From Terriglobia bacterium (GTDB taxonomy: Bacteria > Acidobacteriota > Terriglobia > Bryobacterales > Bryobacteraceae), in the NCBI GenBank assembly GCA_020073305.1, contig JAIQFK010000005.1, positions 62,001-126,000 of the forward strand: DNA of 64,000 nt, read 5' to 3'. A program made the position numbers and the translations under genes. This document shows, in pieces, positions 51,895 to 60,084 of the stretch. Position 1 is the stretch's first letter. Each line of letters starts with the position of its first letter. The notes beneath the pieces are model-generated. The model saw only the letters and a list, made by a program, of their open reading frames with translations. It had not been told where the DNA came from and did no database searches.

Positions 51895-52509
51895 ATGCGA
51901 CTGCTGCCGCGCGAAGAAAAGTTCTACGAGCTGTTCGTCAGCCAAGTGGATCTGATTTCGGAAGCAGCCCGGCTGCTGCTGCAAGGCGTAAAAGCGGGCC
52001 AGTCGCGGCTGGATGAAGTGGCCAAAGACATCAAGAGGCTGGAACACCAGGGCGACGATATTATCCACGAGATCTTCACGCGTCTGAACTCTACGTTCAT
52101 CACGCCGCTCGATCCGGAGGACATCCACTCGCTTTCCAGCCGGCTGGATGACGTGCTTGACGGAATCGAAGACGCCTCGCATCGCATGATGGCATACCGC
52201 GTGAACCCCATTCCGCCGGGTATGGTACAGCTTTGCGAGACGATCTACAGTTGCAGCCGCGCCATGAAGAAAGCCTTCGAGGCCCTGGACAAGAAGAAGG
52301 AAGTGATGGAGCACTGTATCGAGATCAACCGGCTGGAAAATGAAGCCGATCACATGGTGCGCGGGCTGGTGATCGAGTTGTTCGAAAAAGAAACGGACTG
52401 CATCGCTCTCATCAAAATCAAGGAAATCTACGAATTCCTGGAAGCCACGATGGACCACGCCGAAGACGTGGCGGACGTGCTGCAAAACGTTGTTGTGAAG
52501 AACAGCTAG
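51895..52509 (+). CDS. DUF47 (PhoU-like) accessory protein of the Pit transporter
   Basis: 204 residues, all helical. LLPREEKFYELFVSQVDLISEAARLL and HQGDDIIHEIFTRLNSTFITPLDPEDIHSL are the DUF47/YkaA signature, with acidic E/D-rich metal-binding motifs repeated (RLENEADHMVRGL). DUF47 proteins sit next to Pit transporters and are thought to control them in a PhoU-like way. The pit gene follows after 6 bases. Confidence 0.93.
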   Translation: MRLLPREEKFYELFVSQVDLISEAARLLLQGVKAGQSRLDEVAKDIKRLEHQGDDIIHEIFTRLNSTFITPLDPEDIHSLSSRLDDVLDGIEDASHRMMAYRVNPIPPGMVQLCETIYSCSRAMKKAFEALDKKKEVMEHCIEINRLENEADHMVRGLVIELFEKETDCIALIKIKEIYEFLEATMDHAEDVADVLQNVVVKNS

Positions 52510-52515
52510 CCGTCC

Positions 52516-53541
52516 ATGTCCACGCTGACACTGGTCGTCCTGATCATCAGCATCGCCCTGCTATTCGATTTCATCAACGGTTTTCACGACGCGGCGAATT
52601 CCATTGCCACAGTGGTGGCCACCAGGGTGCTGAGCCCGCTGCAGGCGGTCGCCTGGGCGGCGTTTTTCAACTTCGTCGCGGCCTTTACGTTCGGCACCGC
52701 GGTGGCGGACACGGTGGGCAAGGGTTTCGTGGACCTGCGCATTGTGACGCCGTACGTGATTCTGGCCGGCGTCATCGGTGCGATCATCTGGGACCTGATT
52801 ACGTGGTGGCTGGGTTTACCGACCAGCTCCTCGCACGCGCTCATCGGCGGATACGCGGGCGCTACGATGGCGCGGGCGGCGTTTCTCTATGGTTTTGGCG
52901 GCAGCTTTCGCGGGCTGATTCTTGGGAAGTGGCCGAATACGCTGGCCTTCATTGTGCTCTCCCCCATGATCGGGCTGATTCTGGCCTACACGCTGATGAT
53001 TCTGGTTTACTGGCTGTTTCAGAAATCGACGCCCGCCAAGATGGACCAATACTTTCGCAAGCTCCAGTTGGTTTCGGCGGCGGCTTTCAGTTTTGCGCAC
53101 GGCTCCAATGACGCGCAGAAGACCATGGGGATCATCGCCGCCGTCCTGTACTCAGCCGGGTATCTTGCGACGGTGCACGTGCCGGTTTGGGTCATCTTTT
53201 CCGCACACGCAGCGATCGGCATGGGCACGTTGAGCGGAGGATGGCGCATCGTACGCACGATGGGAGGCCGGATCACGAAGCTCAAGCCGCGTGGCGGATT
53301 CTGCGCCGAGACGGCGGCGGCGCTTTCCATTCTGTTCCCCACTTTTCTCGGCCTCCCCGTTTCCACGACCCATGCGATTGCGGGCTCTATCGCCGGTGTC
53401 GGAGCGTTTCACCGCGTGAAGGCGGTGCGCTGGGGGCTGGCAACCAACATTGTCTGGGCGTGGGTATTGACGATACCCACGGCGGCGTTGATCGCCTGCT
53501 GCGCGTACCTGGTGATTCGGTATCTTGTGCCGGGGGCGTGA
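52516..53541 (+). CDS. pit: Low-affinity inorganic phosphate transporter PiT family
   Basis: 341 residues with about ten helices. Both PiT signature repeats are present: FDFINGFHDAANSIATVVATRVLSP near the N-terminus and FAHGSNDAQKTMGIIAA in the middle, plus GLPVSTTHAIAGSIAG. It imports metal-phosphate with protons. It forms an operon with the DUF47 gene. A PhoB-like regulator is encoded 0.6 kb further on. Confidence 0.95.
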   Translation: MSTLTLVVLIISIALLFDFINGFHDAANSIATVVATRVLSPLQAVAWAAFFNFVAAFTFGTAVADTVGKGFVDLRIVTPYVILAGVIGAIIWDLITWWLGLPTSSSHALIGGYAGATMARAAFLYGFGGSFRGLILGKWPNTLAFIVLSPMIGLILAYTLMILVYWLFQKSTPAKMDQYFRKLQLVSAAAFSFAHGSNDAQKTMGIIAAVLYSAGYLATVHVPVWVIFSAHAAIGMGTLSGGWRIVRTMGGRITKLKPRGGFCAETAAALSILFPTFLGLPVSTTHAIAGSIAGVGAFHRVKAVRWGLATNIVWAWVLTIPTAALIACCAYLVIRYLVPGA

Positions 53542-53593
53542 GACGGATCGCGGCGGTTTGTCATTCATGGGCAAGAGGCCACTCGATTAGTCT

Positions 53594-53674
53594 GTGATCA
53601 ATACGAAAGCTGAGTTGTACCAGGCGTTGGAGGACTATCGGAAAGGCCGGATAAGAGTGACCGCGGCGCGGTGA
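53594..53674 (+). pseudogene. Fragment resembling a pirin C-terminus
   Basis: 26 codons, VINTKAELYQALEDYRKGRI, match the typical end of pirin-family proteins (NTREEIYQAFEDYRAG). Nothing else of a pirin gene is present between pit and hicB. This is a short similarity but a distinctive one, most likely the relic of a deleted gene. Confidence 0.35.
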
Positions 53675-53695
53675 GGAGCGCCGGAACGCGTGCGC

Positions 53696-53701
53696 TACAA
53701 T
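53696..53701 (+). promoter_or_regulatory. Candidate -10 box for hicB
   Basis: TACAAT stands 8 bases before the ATG at 53710, the same spacing as at 9267. Confidence 0.4.
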
Positions 53702-53709
53702 CAAGAAAG

Positions 53710-54033
53710 ATGGCTCAAAAGTTGAGTGAGATCATTTTCCTGGTTGAGGAGCCGCCTGAAGGAGGCTACGCAGCGCGGGCCGTTGGGCACTCCATTTTCA
53801 CCGTGGCCGACACGCTGGATGAGTTGCACGCGATGGTTCGGGATGCGGTTATTTGCCACTTTGAAGATGATCAACGGCCAGACATGATCTACCTGCGTTT
53901 TGTCAGGGAAGAAGTCATTGCCGTAGAAACTCCCCAGAGATCTCTCTGGGAAAGAACTGGCGAAAGCTTTGGCAACTCTGGGATACACTCCGACGCGACA
54001 AACGGGCAGTCACTTGAGGTTGAGGACGCCTGA
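53710..54033 (+). CDS. hicB: HicB-like antitoxin with stop codon lost
   Basis: 107 codons from the ATG at 53710. The first 72 residues (IIFLVEEPPEGGYAARAVGHSIFTVADTLDELHAMVRDAV, ending FVREEVIAV) form a complete HicB-like antitoxin of the type encoded upstream of HicA. The usual stop after this Val is missing because one base is lost in what should read GTATGAAAC and here reads GTAGAAAC (53923-53930). Translation therefore continues for 35 residues of out-of-frame hicA. The protein may still fold, but its C-terminus is foreign. Confidence 0.7.
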   Translation: MAQKLSEIIFLVEEPPEGGYAARAVGHSIFTVADTLDELHAMVRDAVICHFEDDQRPDMIYLRFVREEVIAVETPQRSLWERTGESFGNSGIHSDATNGQSLEVEDA

Positions 54034-54166
54034 ATGCGGCGAGCACCATGCAACCGTTCCGCAGCACAAGGTCTTGCCATTAGGAACGCTCGCCGCGATC
54101 CTCAGCGAGGTGGCTGAGCACTTCGGAATCACGCGTGACGAACTGGTCTCCCAGATTTTCAGGTGA
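53927..54166 (+). pseudogene. hicA: HicA-like mRNA interferase, start codon destroyed
   Basis: The frame from 53927 encodes KLPRDLSGKELAKALATLGY and continues with RQTGSHLRLRTP, the HicA dsRNA-binding-fold motif with the catalytic His, through VPQHKVLPLGTLAAIL to a stop at 54166. The codon before the first Lys is TAG; with the missing T restored it would be ATG overlapping the hicB stop (ATGA). The next start (TTG 53969) would drop the first 14 residues. I call it a very recent pseudogene. Confidence 0.7.
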
Positions 54167-54175
54167 TTGCCGGCG

Positions 54176-54883
54176 TCAATTCTGTGGCTGAGGGGCTTCG
54201 GCCTCGGCGGAATCAAACAGATAGCCGAAACCGCGGACCGAGCGGATCATGGCGGGGCTGGCCGGATCCGCTTCCACCTTCTGGCGGAGCCGGAGAATGT
54301 GAACGTCGACGGTCCGGTCCGTAACCGCGCGATCCACACCCCAGACGTAATCCAGCAATTGCTCGCGGCTGAAGACCACGCCCGGGCGGCTCATCAAAAA
54401 TTCGAGCAGGCGGAATTCCGTGGCGGTGAGCGTCAGCGCTTTGCCATGCAGCCGGACGCGGCAACTGTCGCGCTCGAGTTCCAGGCCATCACAACGCAGG
54501 ACGCGCGCGGAGGCGGCGGGCGCCCGCATCTGGTTCCGCACGCGGGCAATCAGTTCCCGGACAGAAAAAGGCTTGACGACGTAATCGTTCGCACCCAGTT
54601 CCAGGCCAAGAATGCGGTCGCTTTCCGAGGCACGGGCGGTGAGGAAGATGACAGGTGTGTGCGCCAGGTCGGGGCTGGCGCGCATTTCCCGGCAGATGTC
54701 GATGCCGTCGGAATCGGGCAGCATGATATCCAGGATGACCACGTCGGGCCGCTCGCGGCGGCACAATTCGACCGCACCCTTGCCGGTTTGCGATCCCACG
54801 GTGCGGAATCCCTCGTTTTCGAGGTTGTATTTGAGCAGGGTGAAAAGGTCGTTATCGTCCTCGATCAGGGCAACCGTTTTCAT
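54176..54883 (-). CDS. phoB: PhoB/OmpR-family response regulator
   Basis: 235 residues. The receiver has ALIEDDND, phospho-Asp in VVILDIMLPDSDG, Thr in FLTARAS and Lys in YVVKPFS. The winged-helix output has LTATEFRLLEFLMSRPGVVFSREQLLDYVWG and RTVDVHILRLRQKVE, with RSVRGFGYLF, the PhoB-type signature. A phosphate role is suggested by the nearby pit operon and by 11-bp repeats upstream. No PhoR kinase is in the window. Confidence 0.88.
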   Translation of the reverse strand: MKTVALIEDDNDLFTLLKYNLENEGFRTVGSQTGKGAVELCRRERPDVVILDIMLPDSDGIDICREMRASPDLAHTPVIFLTARASESDRILGLELGANDYVVKPFSVRELIARVRNQMRAPAASARVLRCDGLELERDSCRVRLHGKALTLTATEFRLLEFLMSRPGVVFSREQLLDYVWGVDRAVTDRTVDVHILRLRQKVEADPASPAMIRSVRGFGYLFDSAEAEAPQPQN

Positions 54884-54915
54884 GTTGGGCCTGATCTGAA
54901 GATAACGCGGCGCGT

Positions 54916-54942
54916 GTTACAAAACAATTACCCCCACGTTAC
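54916..54942 (-). promoter_or_regulatory. Pho-box-like direct repeats upstream of the PhoB-like gene
   Basis: On the minus strand GTAAC, GTAAT and GTAAC occur at exact 11-bp intervals (plus-strand positions 54938, 54927 and 54916), 33-59 bases before the start codon. This is the geometry of PhoB binding sites and would mean autoregulation. Confidence 0.5.
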
Positions 54943-54970
54943 GGATCGGTGAAGAACGACCTTAGGAGCA

Positions 54971-55621
54971 TCATATTCGGACGGGCGCACGCAATGAGAA
55001 CGTGAGCAGCGTTTCGGCTGGGAATCCGGTGTTTTTCTTGCCGGTTGCGGCGGCCCCAGCGGTTCCTGCTGCTGCGCCTGCGCCCGCGCCGATCAGCGCG
55101 CCTGCGCCGCCTCCCGCAACGGCACCGAGCGCGGCGCCCAAGCCGGCGCCGCCGCCGATCAGCAATCCGTTGCGCTTCTTGTGGCCCGCGCTGGCCCGGC
55201 TATCGGCTGAGGTTTCGATCCTGTAGGTCTGGCCCTTCAGGTCAAATGAATCGAGCGTAACGCCGAGCACTGCGCGCCCCTTCAACCGGCCGGAAGCGCC
55301 GGACGCAGTGACATGCCCGCGGAATTCGGTGCCCTTCGGGACCACGGTCTCGGCGCCGACCACGATGGGCTCGGCGAGCGTAGCCGAAAAAGCTTCGCCC
55401 GCGCGGCTGTGCTGGGTGTCCAGGGCTTGATCCAGCCGCACGTGGAGCGCGGTGCCCACCGGTACCGTGACGGCTGGGGCAATCTTGGCGTTATCAAAAC
55501 CAGCGGGAGCCGATGCCGCCGGCTTCTGTGCATCCGCGGTCGTGGTTGGATTATCCGTCGATTTCGTACCGCACCCGATCAGCAGCGCCAGGGCGCCCAG
55601 TGCCATAACTTTGGTCAACAT
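54971..55621 (-). CDS. Lipoprotein with glycine-zipper C-terminus
   Basis: 216 residues with GGAGGAG-type ribosome site. The signal ends in a lipobox (LLIGCG, Cys17). A central beta domain (VPVGTALHVRLDQALDTQHSRAGEAFSATL, VPKGTEFRGHVTASGASGRLKG) resembles the LPS-assembly/TrbI-like barrel found in many acidobacterial lipoproteins. A glycine-zipper stretch (about 150-195: GGGAGLGAALGAVAGGGAG) could insert in a membrane. Function unknown. Confidence 0.75.
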   Translation of the reverse strand: MLTKVMALGALALLIGCGTKSTDNPTTTADAQKPAASAPAGFDNAKIAPAVTVPVGTALHVRLDQALDTQHSRAGEAFSATLAEPIVVGAETVVPKGTEFRGHVTASGASGRLKGRAVLGVTLDSFDLKGQTYRIETSADSRASAGHKKRNGLLIGGGAGLGAALGAVAGGGAGALIGAGAGAAAGTAGAAATGKKNTGFPAETLLTFSLRAPVRI

Positions 55622-55726
55622 GTAATCTCCTCCGTCGTGTGCGTGGGTGCAAACCCATCGCCAAAAACGTAAGCTGTTGTTTTTGTTTAAGGAGCCGGAA
55701 ACGCTGGCGGGAAAATTTACACGATG

Positions 55727-56470
55727 CTAGTAAGTGGCGCGGCCGCCGCTGGCATCGTAGCACTGACCGGTGACGAACGAGCAATCGGGGCTTGCCAGGA
55801 AATGGACCACCGCCGCAACTTCTTCGGTGGTGCCTGTACGGTGCATGGGGATGCGCTGCGTCATATAGTCCACCTGCTCGGGAGTCAGTTGATCGAGGAT
55901 GTGTGTGCGGATGACGGCCGGCGCCACGGCGTTCACGCAAATGCCTTCGGTGGCGACTTCTTTGCCCACTGATTTGGTGAATGCGATGACAGCGGCCTTG
56001 GTGGCCGAGTAGGGCGACATGTTGGGATTGCCCTCTTTGCCTGCGATGGAAGCCACGTTGACGATGCGGCCGTACTTGCGGCTGCGCATGTGGGGAAGGA
56101 CGGCGCGGGTACAATAGACCACGCCGAGAAGATTCACCGCGATCACGGTTTGCCAGTCCTCGTCGGTTTGTTCCCAGAGCGGGGCCGCTTTGCCCGCGAT
56201 GCCGGCATTATTCACCAGGACATCGATACGGCCGCGGCGCGCGATCACTTCTTCCACCGCGGCGTTGGCTGAGCCAGACCGGGAAATGTCGAGGCGCAGC
56301 GGAAATGCGTCACCGCCCATGGAGCGTGCCGCGGCAGATGCGCCGTCGAGGTTCAAGTCGGCGACCGCCACGGCCGCGCCGGCCTTCGCCAGGCGCCGCG
56401 CAATCGCTTCGCCAATGCCGGTGGCTGCTCCGGTAACGATGGCGGTCTGCCCGGTAAGCTCAAAAGGCAT
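55727..56470 (-). CDS. Short-chain dehydrogenase/reductase, FabG-like
   Basis: 247 residues. The classical SDR fold shows TGAATGIGEAIA (cofactor), NNAGIAGK, the catalytic Ser in NVASIAG, the Y-x3-K motif in YSATKAAV, and PAVIRTHIL. FabG-like size and the C-terminal HFLASPDCSFVTGQCYDASGG fit a 3-oxoacyl-ACP or similar ketoreductase. The exact substrate is open. It follows rplI by 10 bases at the end of the ribosomal run. Confidence 0.87.
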   Translation of the reverse strand: MPFELTGQTAIVTGAATGIGEAIARRLAKAGAAVAVADLNLDGASAAARSMGGDAFPLRLDISRSGSANAAVEEVIARRGRIDVLVNNAGIAGKAAPLWEQTDEDWQTVIAVNLLGVVYCTRAVLPHMRSRKYGRIVNVASIAGKEGNPNMSPYSATKAAVIAFTKSVGKEVATEGICVNAVAPAVIRTHILDQLTPEQVDYMTQRIPMHRTGTTEEVAAVVHFLASPDCSFVTGQCYDASGGRATY

Positions 56471-56480
56471 CGGCGAGCCG

Positions 56481-56927
56481 CTAATCTTCTTTCACCACGT
56501 TGACCGTAACCTCGACGGGAACCTCCCGGTGCAGGCGCACGGTTACCTTGTGTTCGCCGAGTTGCCGGATCGGTTCATCGAGCTGGATCTTGCGGCGGTC
56601 CACGGTGAAGTTTTGCTTCTCGAGGGCCTCGGAGATGTCCTTGGCGGTCACCGATCCGAAGAGCTGATCGTTTTCACCCGCCTTTTGCGCGATGGAGACG
56701 GTGACGCCGCCCATGATCTTGGCCAGATCCTCCGCCTCGCTTTTCAGTTTGGTTTCGCGGCGGAGATGAGCCTGGCGCTCCTGTTCGACGATCTTCTTGT
56801 TGGACTCGGTAGCCGGCACGGCCAGGCGCTTGGGCAGCAGGTAATTGCGGGCGTACCCGCTGGCGACTTTAACCACCTGGCCGCGGGCGCCGAGCTTTTC
56901 GACGTCTTCTCTAAGAATGATTTCCAT
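56481..56927 (-). CDS. rplI: 50S ribosomal protein L9
   Basis: 148 residues. The N-terminal domain MEIILREDVEKLGARGQVVKVASGYARNYLLPK is the L9 signature, followed by the long connecting helix and the C-terminal domain ending VTVRLHREVPVEVTVNVV. It binds 23S rRNA near L1 and affects frame maintenance. It is separated from rpsR by 93 bases that contain a strong hairpin. Confidence 0.97.
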   Translation of the reverse strand: MEIILREDVEKLGARGQVVKVASGYARNYLLPKRLAVPATESNKKIVEQERQAHLRRETKLKSEAEDLAKIMGGVTVSIAQKAGENDQLFGSVTAKDISEALEKQNFTVDRRKIQLDEPIRQLGEHKVTVRLHREVPVEVTVNVVKED

Positions 56928-56950
56928 GAATGATCTCCAGATTTCCGCTC

Positions 56951-57006
56951 CCTTCGGTCGCGGCTCGGTAAACCCCTACATGTGCTTCCGCGCCGCGACC
57001 CGAAGG
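56951..57006 (-). promoter_or_regulatory. Long hairpin between rpsR and rplI
   Basis: CCTTCGGTCGCGGC (56951-56964) pairs with GCCGCGACCCGAAGG (56992-57006) with one bulged base. In the mRNA this 14-bp GC-rich stem lies between the two genes. There is no T-run; it may be a processing site, an attenuator or a protein-binding element. Confidence 0.45.
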
Positions 57007-57020
57007 CCGGTTCGTATACC

Positions 57021-57320
57021 CTATATCGATGCCGCAAACGGCAGCAGCGCGATGTTGCGCGCTTTCTTGATGGCGTCTCCCAGGCGGCGCTGGTGCGGCG
57101 CGCAGACGCCTGAAATACGGCGCGGAACGATCTTCCCTCGCTCCGCGATAAAGCTCGAAAGCAGTCGGACGTCTTTGTAGTTGATGTCGTCAATCCTCTC
57201 GACGCAGAAACGGCAGACTTTTTTGCGCCGGAAATACTGCTTCTTCTGCGTGGCAACGGCTTTGTCACCGCCGGTCGGCCTCTGGCCGGCGCTGCCCGGT
57301 CTTCCCTTAAATTCCGTCAT
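57021..57320 (-). CDS. rpsR: 30S ribosomal protein S18
   Basis: 99 residues. The conserved core [45 protein letters not shown] is typical. Retained Cys/His (C-x2-C and C-x2-H) mark a zinc-type S18. The first 25 residues are a glycine-rich extension. It partners S6 on the 30S platform. It lies 14 bases after rpsF. Confidence 0.97.
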   Translation of the reverse strand: MTEFKGRPGSAGQRPTGGDKAVATQKKQYFRRKKVCRFCVERIDDINYKDVRLLSSFIAERGKIVPRRISGVCAPHQRRLGDAIKKARNIALLPFAASI

Positions 57321-57334
57321 ATCGATCTCCTCGC

Positions 57335-57754
57335 TTACTCCGCCGCCGCCGGTTCGCCCAACATCTGCTGCGCCATGGACGGTTGCGCGGGCGCCGGTCC
57401 GGGCGCTGTGGCTTTGCGATGAGCCCGCTTGTCGCGGTCGCGTTTGCGCTTCTCCAGACGCTTCAAAGTCTGATCGATACGCACCGTCAAGAACTTGATT
57501 ACCATGTCTGAAACGCGAAGGCGCCGTTCAAATTCCTTCACCGTTTCGGGCGCCGCATTGAACTGGAACAGCACGTATGCGCCCTCACGATACTTGTCCA
57601 CGCGATACGCCAGCCTGCGTTTCCCCCACTTGTCGACTTTGTCTACGGACCCGCCGGAACTGGAGACCACCGATTTCATCTGCTCGATGAACTGGTCGAC
57701 CTCCTCTTCCGGGGCGTCCGGCTTCACGATAAACAGCTCTTCGTAGATCCTCAT
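57335..57754 (-). CDS. rpsF: 30S ribosomal protein S6
   Basis: 139 residues. [44 protein letters not shown] and [14 protein letters not shown] are S6 motifs. A Lys/Arg- then Ala/Pro-rich tail of about 35 residues extends beyond the core. The ATG overlaps the pth stop (ATGA). S6 binds S18. Confidence 0.97.
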   Translation of the reverse strand: MRIYEELFIVKPDAPEEEVDQFIEQMKSVVSSSGGSVDKVDKWGKRRLAYRVDKYREGAYVLFQFNAAPETVKEFERRLRVSDMVIKFLTVRIDQTLKRLEKRKRDRDKRAHRKATAPGPAPAQPSMAQQMLGEPAAAE

Positions 57755-58341
57755 TCTTCCTCAGTGTTTGAACCTCGGGCGCGACGATTGAAGATCGTCA
57801 TGGACTGTTCGACGCCTTCGGCAATTATGGAAGTGACTGCGTCAGCCCCGCGGCCGACCAGTTCTTCCGACTCCTTCCACTGCGTGCGCTTGATGGGCGC
57901 CAGCAGATACTCCACGCCGTCGCGGAGTTTGTAGCCCGGATTGATTCCGAGCCGTACCCTGACAAATTCCTTCGTCCCCACTTGGTCGATCACGGATTCG
58001 GAACCGTGATGCCCGGCTGCCGATCCGCGCGGCTTGATCCGCATCTCGCCCCACGGCAAGTCCAGCTCGTCGTAAACGAGAATCAAATCTTCCGGCGCGA
58101 ACGAATGCTTCGCAATCAGCCCGGCAACCGAGACGCCGCTGAGATTCATGTACGTCTGCGGCTTGGCCAGCATCACCGGTTTGCCGGCGATCTCGCCCAC
58201 TCCGGTGAGCGCCTTGGAGTCCTTCCGGCTGACCCTGATCGCGTGCCTCTCAGCCAGCAGATCCACCACCCGGAAGCCCAGGTTGTGCGGAGTTTTCTCG
58301 TATTCCTCTCCGGGATTCCCAAGGCCCACGACCAGAACCAT
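57751..58341 (-). CDS. pth: Peptidyl-tRNA hydrolase
   Basis: 196 residues. [27 protein letters not shown] contains the active-site His (about 20), and [22 protein letters not shown] and [14 protein letters not shown] complete the family motifs. It releases stalled peptides from tRNA. It follows rplY by 6 bases, the usual rplY-pth pair. Confidence 0.97.
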   Translation of the reverse strand: MVLVVGLGNPGEEYEKTPHNLGFRVVDLLAERHAIRVSRKDSKALTGVGEIAGKPVMLAKPQTYMNLSGVSVAGLIAKHSFAPEDLILVYDELDLPWGEMRIKPRGSAAGHHGSESVIDQVGTKEFVRVRLGINPGYKLRDGVEYLLAPIKRTQWKESEELVGRGADAVTSIIAEGVEQSMTIFNRRARGSNTEEE

Positions 58342-58347
58342 TCCAGG

Positions 58348-59067
58348 TTACTTCTTCTTGGGCTTGGCTTCGCCTTTGGCCTCCGGCTTGGCCTCGACCG
58401 CACCCTCCTCTTCCTTCTTGCCCTTCTTGATGACTTCGGGTTCGGCGGGAGCCCCTTCGGCGACGGGCACGGCCGCAACCTCGGCCGGCGTGGGCTCCGC
58501 GACCACTTTGATGGTGATGACGTGGGCGAGCACCGAATCCGGCGAACTCACCAGCTTGATGGACCCGGTCAACGGTATATCGCTAGCGCGTGTGCTCTGG
58601 CCAATCAACAACTCGCCTACGTCCAGCGTGAATTGCTCCGGGATCTCGTCCGGCAGGCACTCGATCTCGATCTCGCGGGTAATCAGTTCGAGCAGGCCGC
58701 CCTGCTGTTTCACACCCTTCGGCTCGCCGTGCGTGTTGATGGGGACAGCAACACGGAGGCGCTTGGTGAGATCGATCCGCTTCAGGTCCACGTGCAGCAG
58801 GTGGCCTTTTATGGGGTCATGCTGCCCGTCGACCACCATCACGGCGCTGGTTTCCGCGCCCTGGATGCTCAAATTGAAAATGGTGTTGTGGCCGGTCTTG
58901 CTGTGCAGAATCTGCGAGATCTGCTGGGGATTAACCGCCACCGGCACGGGGTCCTGGTACGCGCCGTAAAGCACCGCGGGGATCATGCCCGCGCGCCGCG
59001 TACGCCTGGCTTCATTTTTTCCGCGGGTAGCGCGAGCCTCCGCGGCCACTGTAATATCCGTTTTCAT
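58348..59067 (-). CDS. rplY: 50S ribosomal protein L25 (CTC type)
   Basis: 239 residues with GAGGAGAAG before the ATG. The L25 domain (RGKNEARRTRRAGMIPAVLYGAYQDPVPVAVNPQQI) and the TL5/CTC C-terminal domain (LELITREIEIECLPDEIPEQFTLDV) are present, followed by a Lys/Glu/Ala-rich tail of about 45 residues. It binds 5S rRNA. The tail is a common but variable addition. It follows prs after 72 bases. Confidence 0.96.
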   Translation of the reverse strand: MKTDITVAAEARATRGKNEARRTRRAGMIPAVLYGAYQDPVPVAVNPQQISQILHSKTGHNTIFNLSIQGAETSAVMVVDGQHDPIKGHLLHVDLKRIDLTKRLRVAVPINTHGEPKGVKQQGGLLELITREIEIECLPDEIPEQFTLDVGELLIGQSTRASDIPLTGSIKLVSSPDSVLAHVITIKVVAEPTPAEVAAVPVAEGAPAEPEVIKKGKKEEEGAVEAKPEAKGEAKPKKK

Positions 59068-59139
59068 TGCTTCTCCTCAAACGGGTCTGGGCAAGTCCGA
59101 AAAGCAGAGCTTTTGACGTGGGTTGCCAGCCCGGAAATC

Positions 59140-60084
59140 TCAAACAAACAAAATACTGACCGAAGTCTCCTCATGGATCGATTGCACGGCCCTGGCCAGC
59201 AGAGGCGCAATCGACAATACCCGGATCTTGCTGCACTGCCGGGCTTTTTTCGAAAGAGGAATGGAATTGGTCACTATGACTTCTTTAAGATGCGACTTTT
59301 CGATGCGCTCGACGGCCGGGCCCGACAGCACGGCGTGCGTGGAGCAAGCCGAAACGCTGGTCGCGCCGTGATCGAGCAGCGCCTTGGCGCCTTTCACCAG
59401 CGTTCCCGCGGTATCGATCAGGTCGTCCACCACCAGGCAGTTCCGATCCTTCACTTTGCCGATTACATTCATCACTTCCGCGACATTCGCCTCTTCGCGC
59501 CGTTTATCGATGATGGCCAGCGGGGCGTTCAGCCGCTTGGCGAAGGCCCGCGCGCGCTCCACGCCGCCCGCGTCCGGCGAAACCACCGTAAGGTTTCGAA
59601 TCTCCAGCGGCTTGAAATAATCGATCATGACCGGTGTTCCAAACAGGTGATCCACCGGAATATCGAAGAATCCCTGGATCTGCGCCGCGTGGAGATCCAG
59701 CGTCAAAACGCGGTCCGTCCCGGAGGCCTCAATGAGCCGCGCCACTAATTTCGCGGAGATGGGAACGCGGGGTTTGTCCTTGCGGTCCTGCCGGGCGTAT
59801 CCATAGTAGGGTAACACCGCGGTGATGCGCTCTGCCGACGAGAGCTTCAGAGCATGGACCATGAACAGCAGTTCCATGATGTGGTGATCCACCGGCGTCG
59901 AGGTGGGCTGCACCACGAAGACATCCGCGCCGCGCACGTTCTCTTGAATCTGAATATTGTTCTCGCCGTCCGCGAAGCCTTTGACCTGGGCCGCACCCAG
60001 CTCGATGCCCAGACACTCGCAGATCTCCGTGGCCAGAGGCTGGTTGGCACTGCCACTGAAAATCTTCACTCGGTCTGGATTCAT
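59140..60084 (-). CDS. prs: Ribose-phosphate pyrophosphokinase
   Basis: 314 residues from the ATG at 60084, whose overlap with the ispE stop (ATGA) favours it over in-frame ATGs at 60111 and 60150. KIFSGSANQPLATEICECLG, GENNIQIQENVRGADVFVVQ, YYGYARQDRKDKPRVPISAKLVA and the PRPP loop VVDDLIDTAGTLVKGA are diagnostic. It makes PRPP from ATP and ribose-5-phosphate for purine, pyrimidine and other pathways. The neighbouring apt gene uses PRPP. Confidence 0.97.
   Translation of the reverse strand: MNPDRVKIFSGSANQPLATEICECLGIELGAAQVKGFADGENNIQIQENVRGADVFVVQPTSTPVDHHIMELLFMVHALKLSSAERITAVLPYYGYARQDRKDKPRVPISAKLVARLIEASGTDRVLTLDLHAAQIQGFFDIPVDHLFGTPVMIDYFKPLEIRNLTVVSPDAGGVERARAFAKRLNAPLAIIDKRREEANVAEVMNVIGKVKDRNCLVVDDLIDTAGTLVKGAKALLDHGATSVSACSTHAVLSGPAVERIEKSHLKEVIVTNSIPLSKKARQCSKIRVLSIAPLLARAVQSIHEETSVSILFV

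Noticed and set aside
57982-59748. 588-codon plus-strand open frame
   Set aside because: It lies opposite pth, rplY and prs, whose products are unmistakable. Long antisense frames are expected in GC-rich coding DNA.
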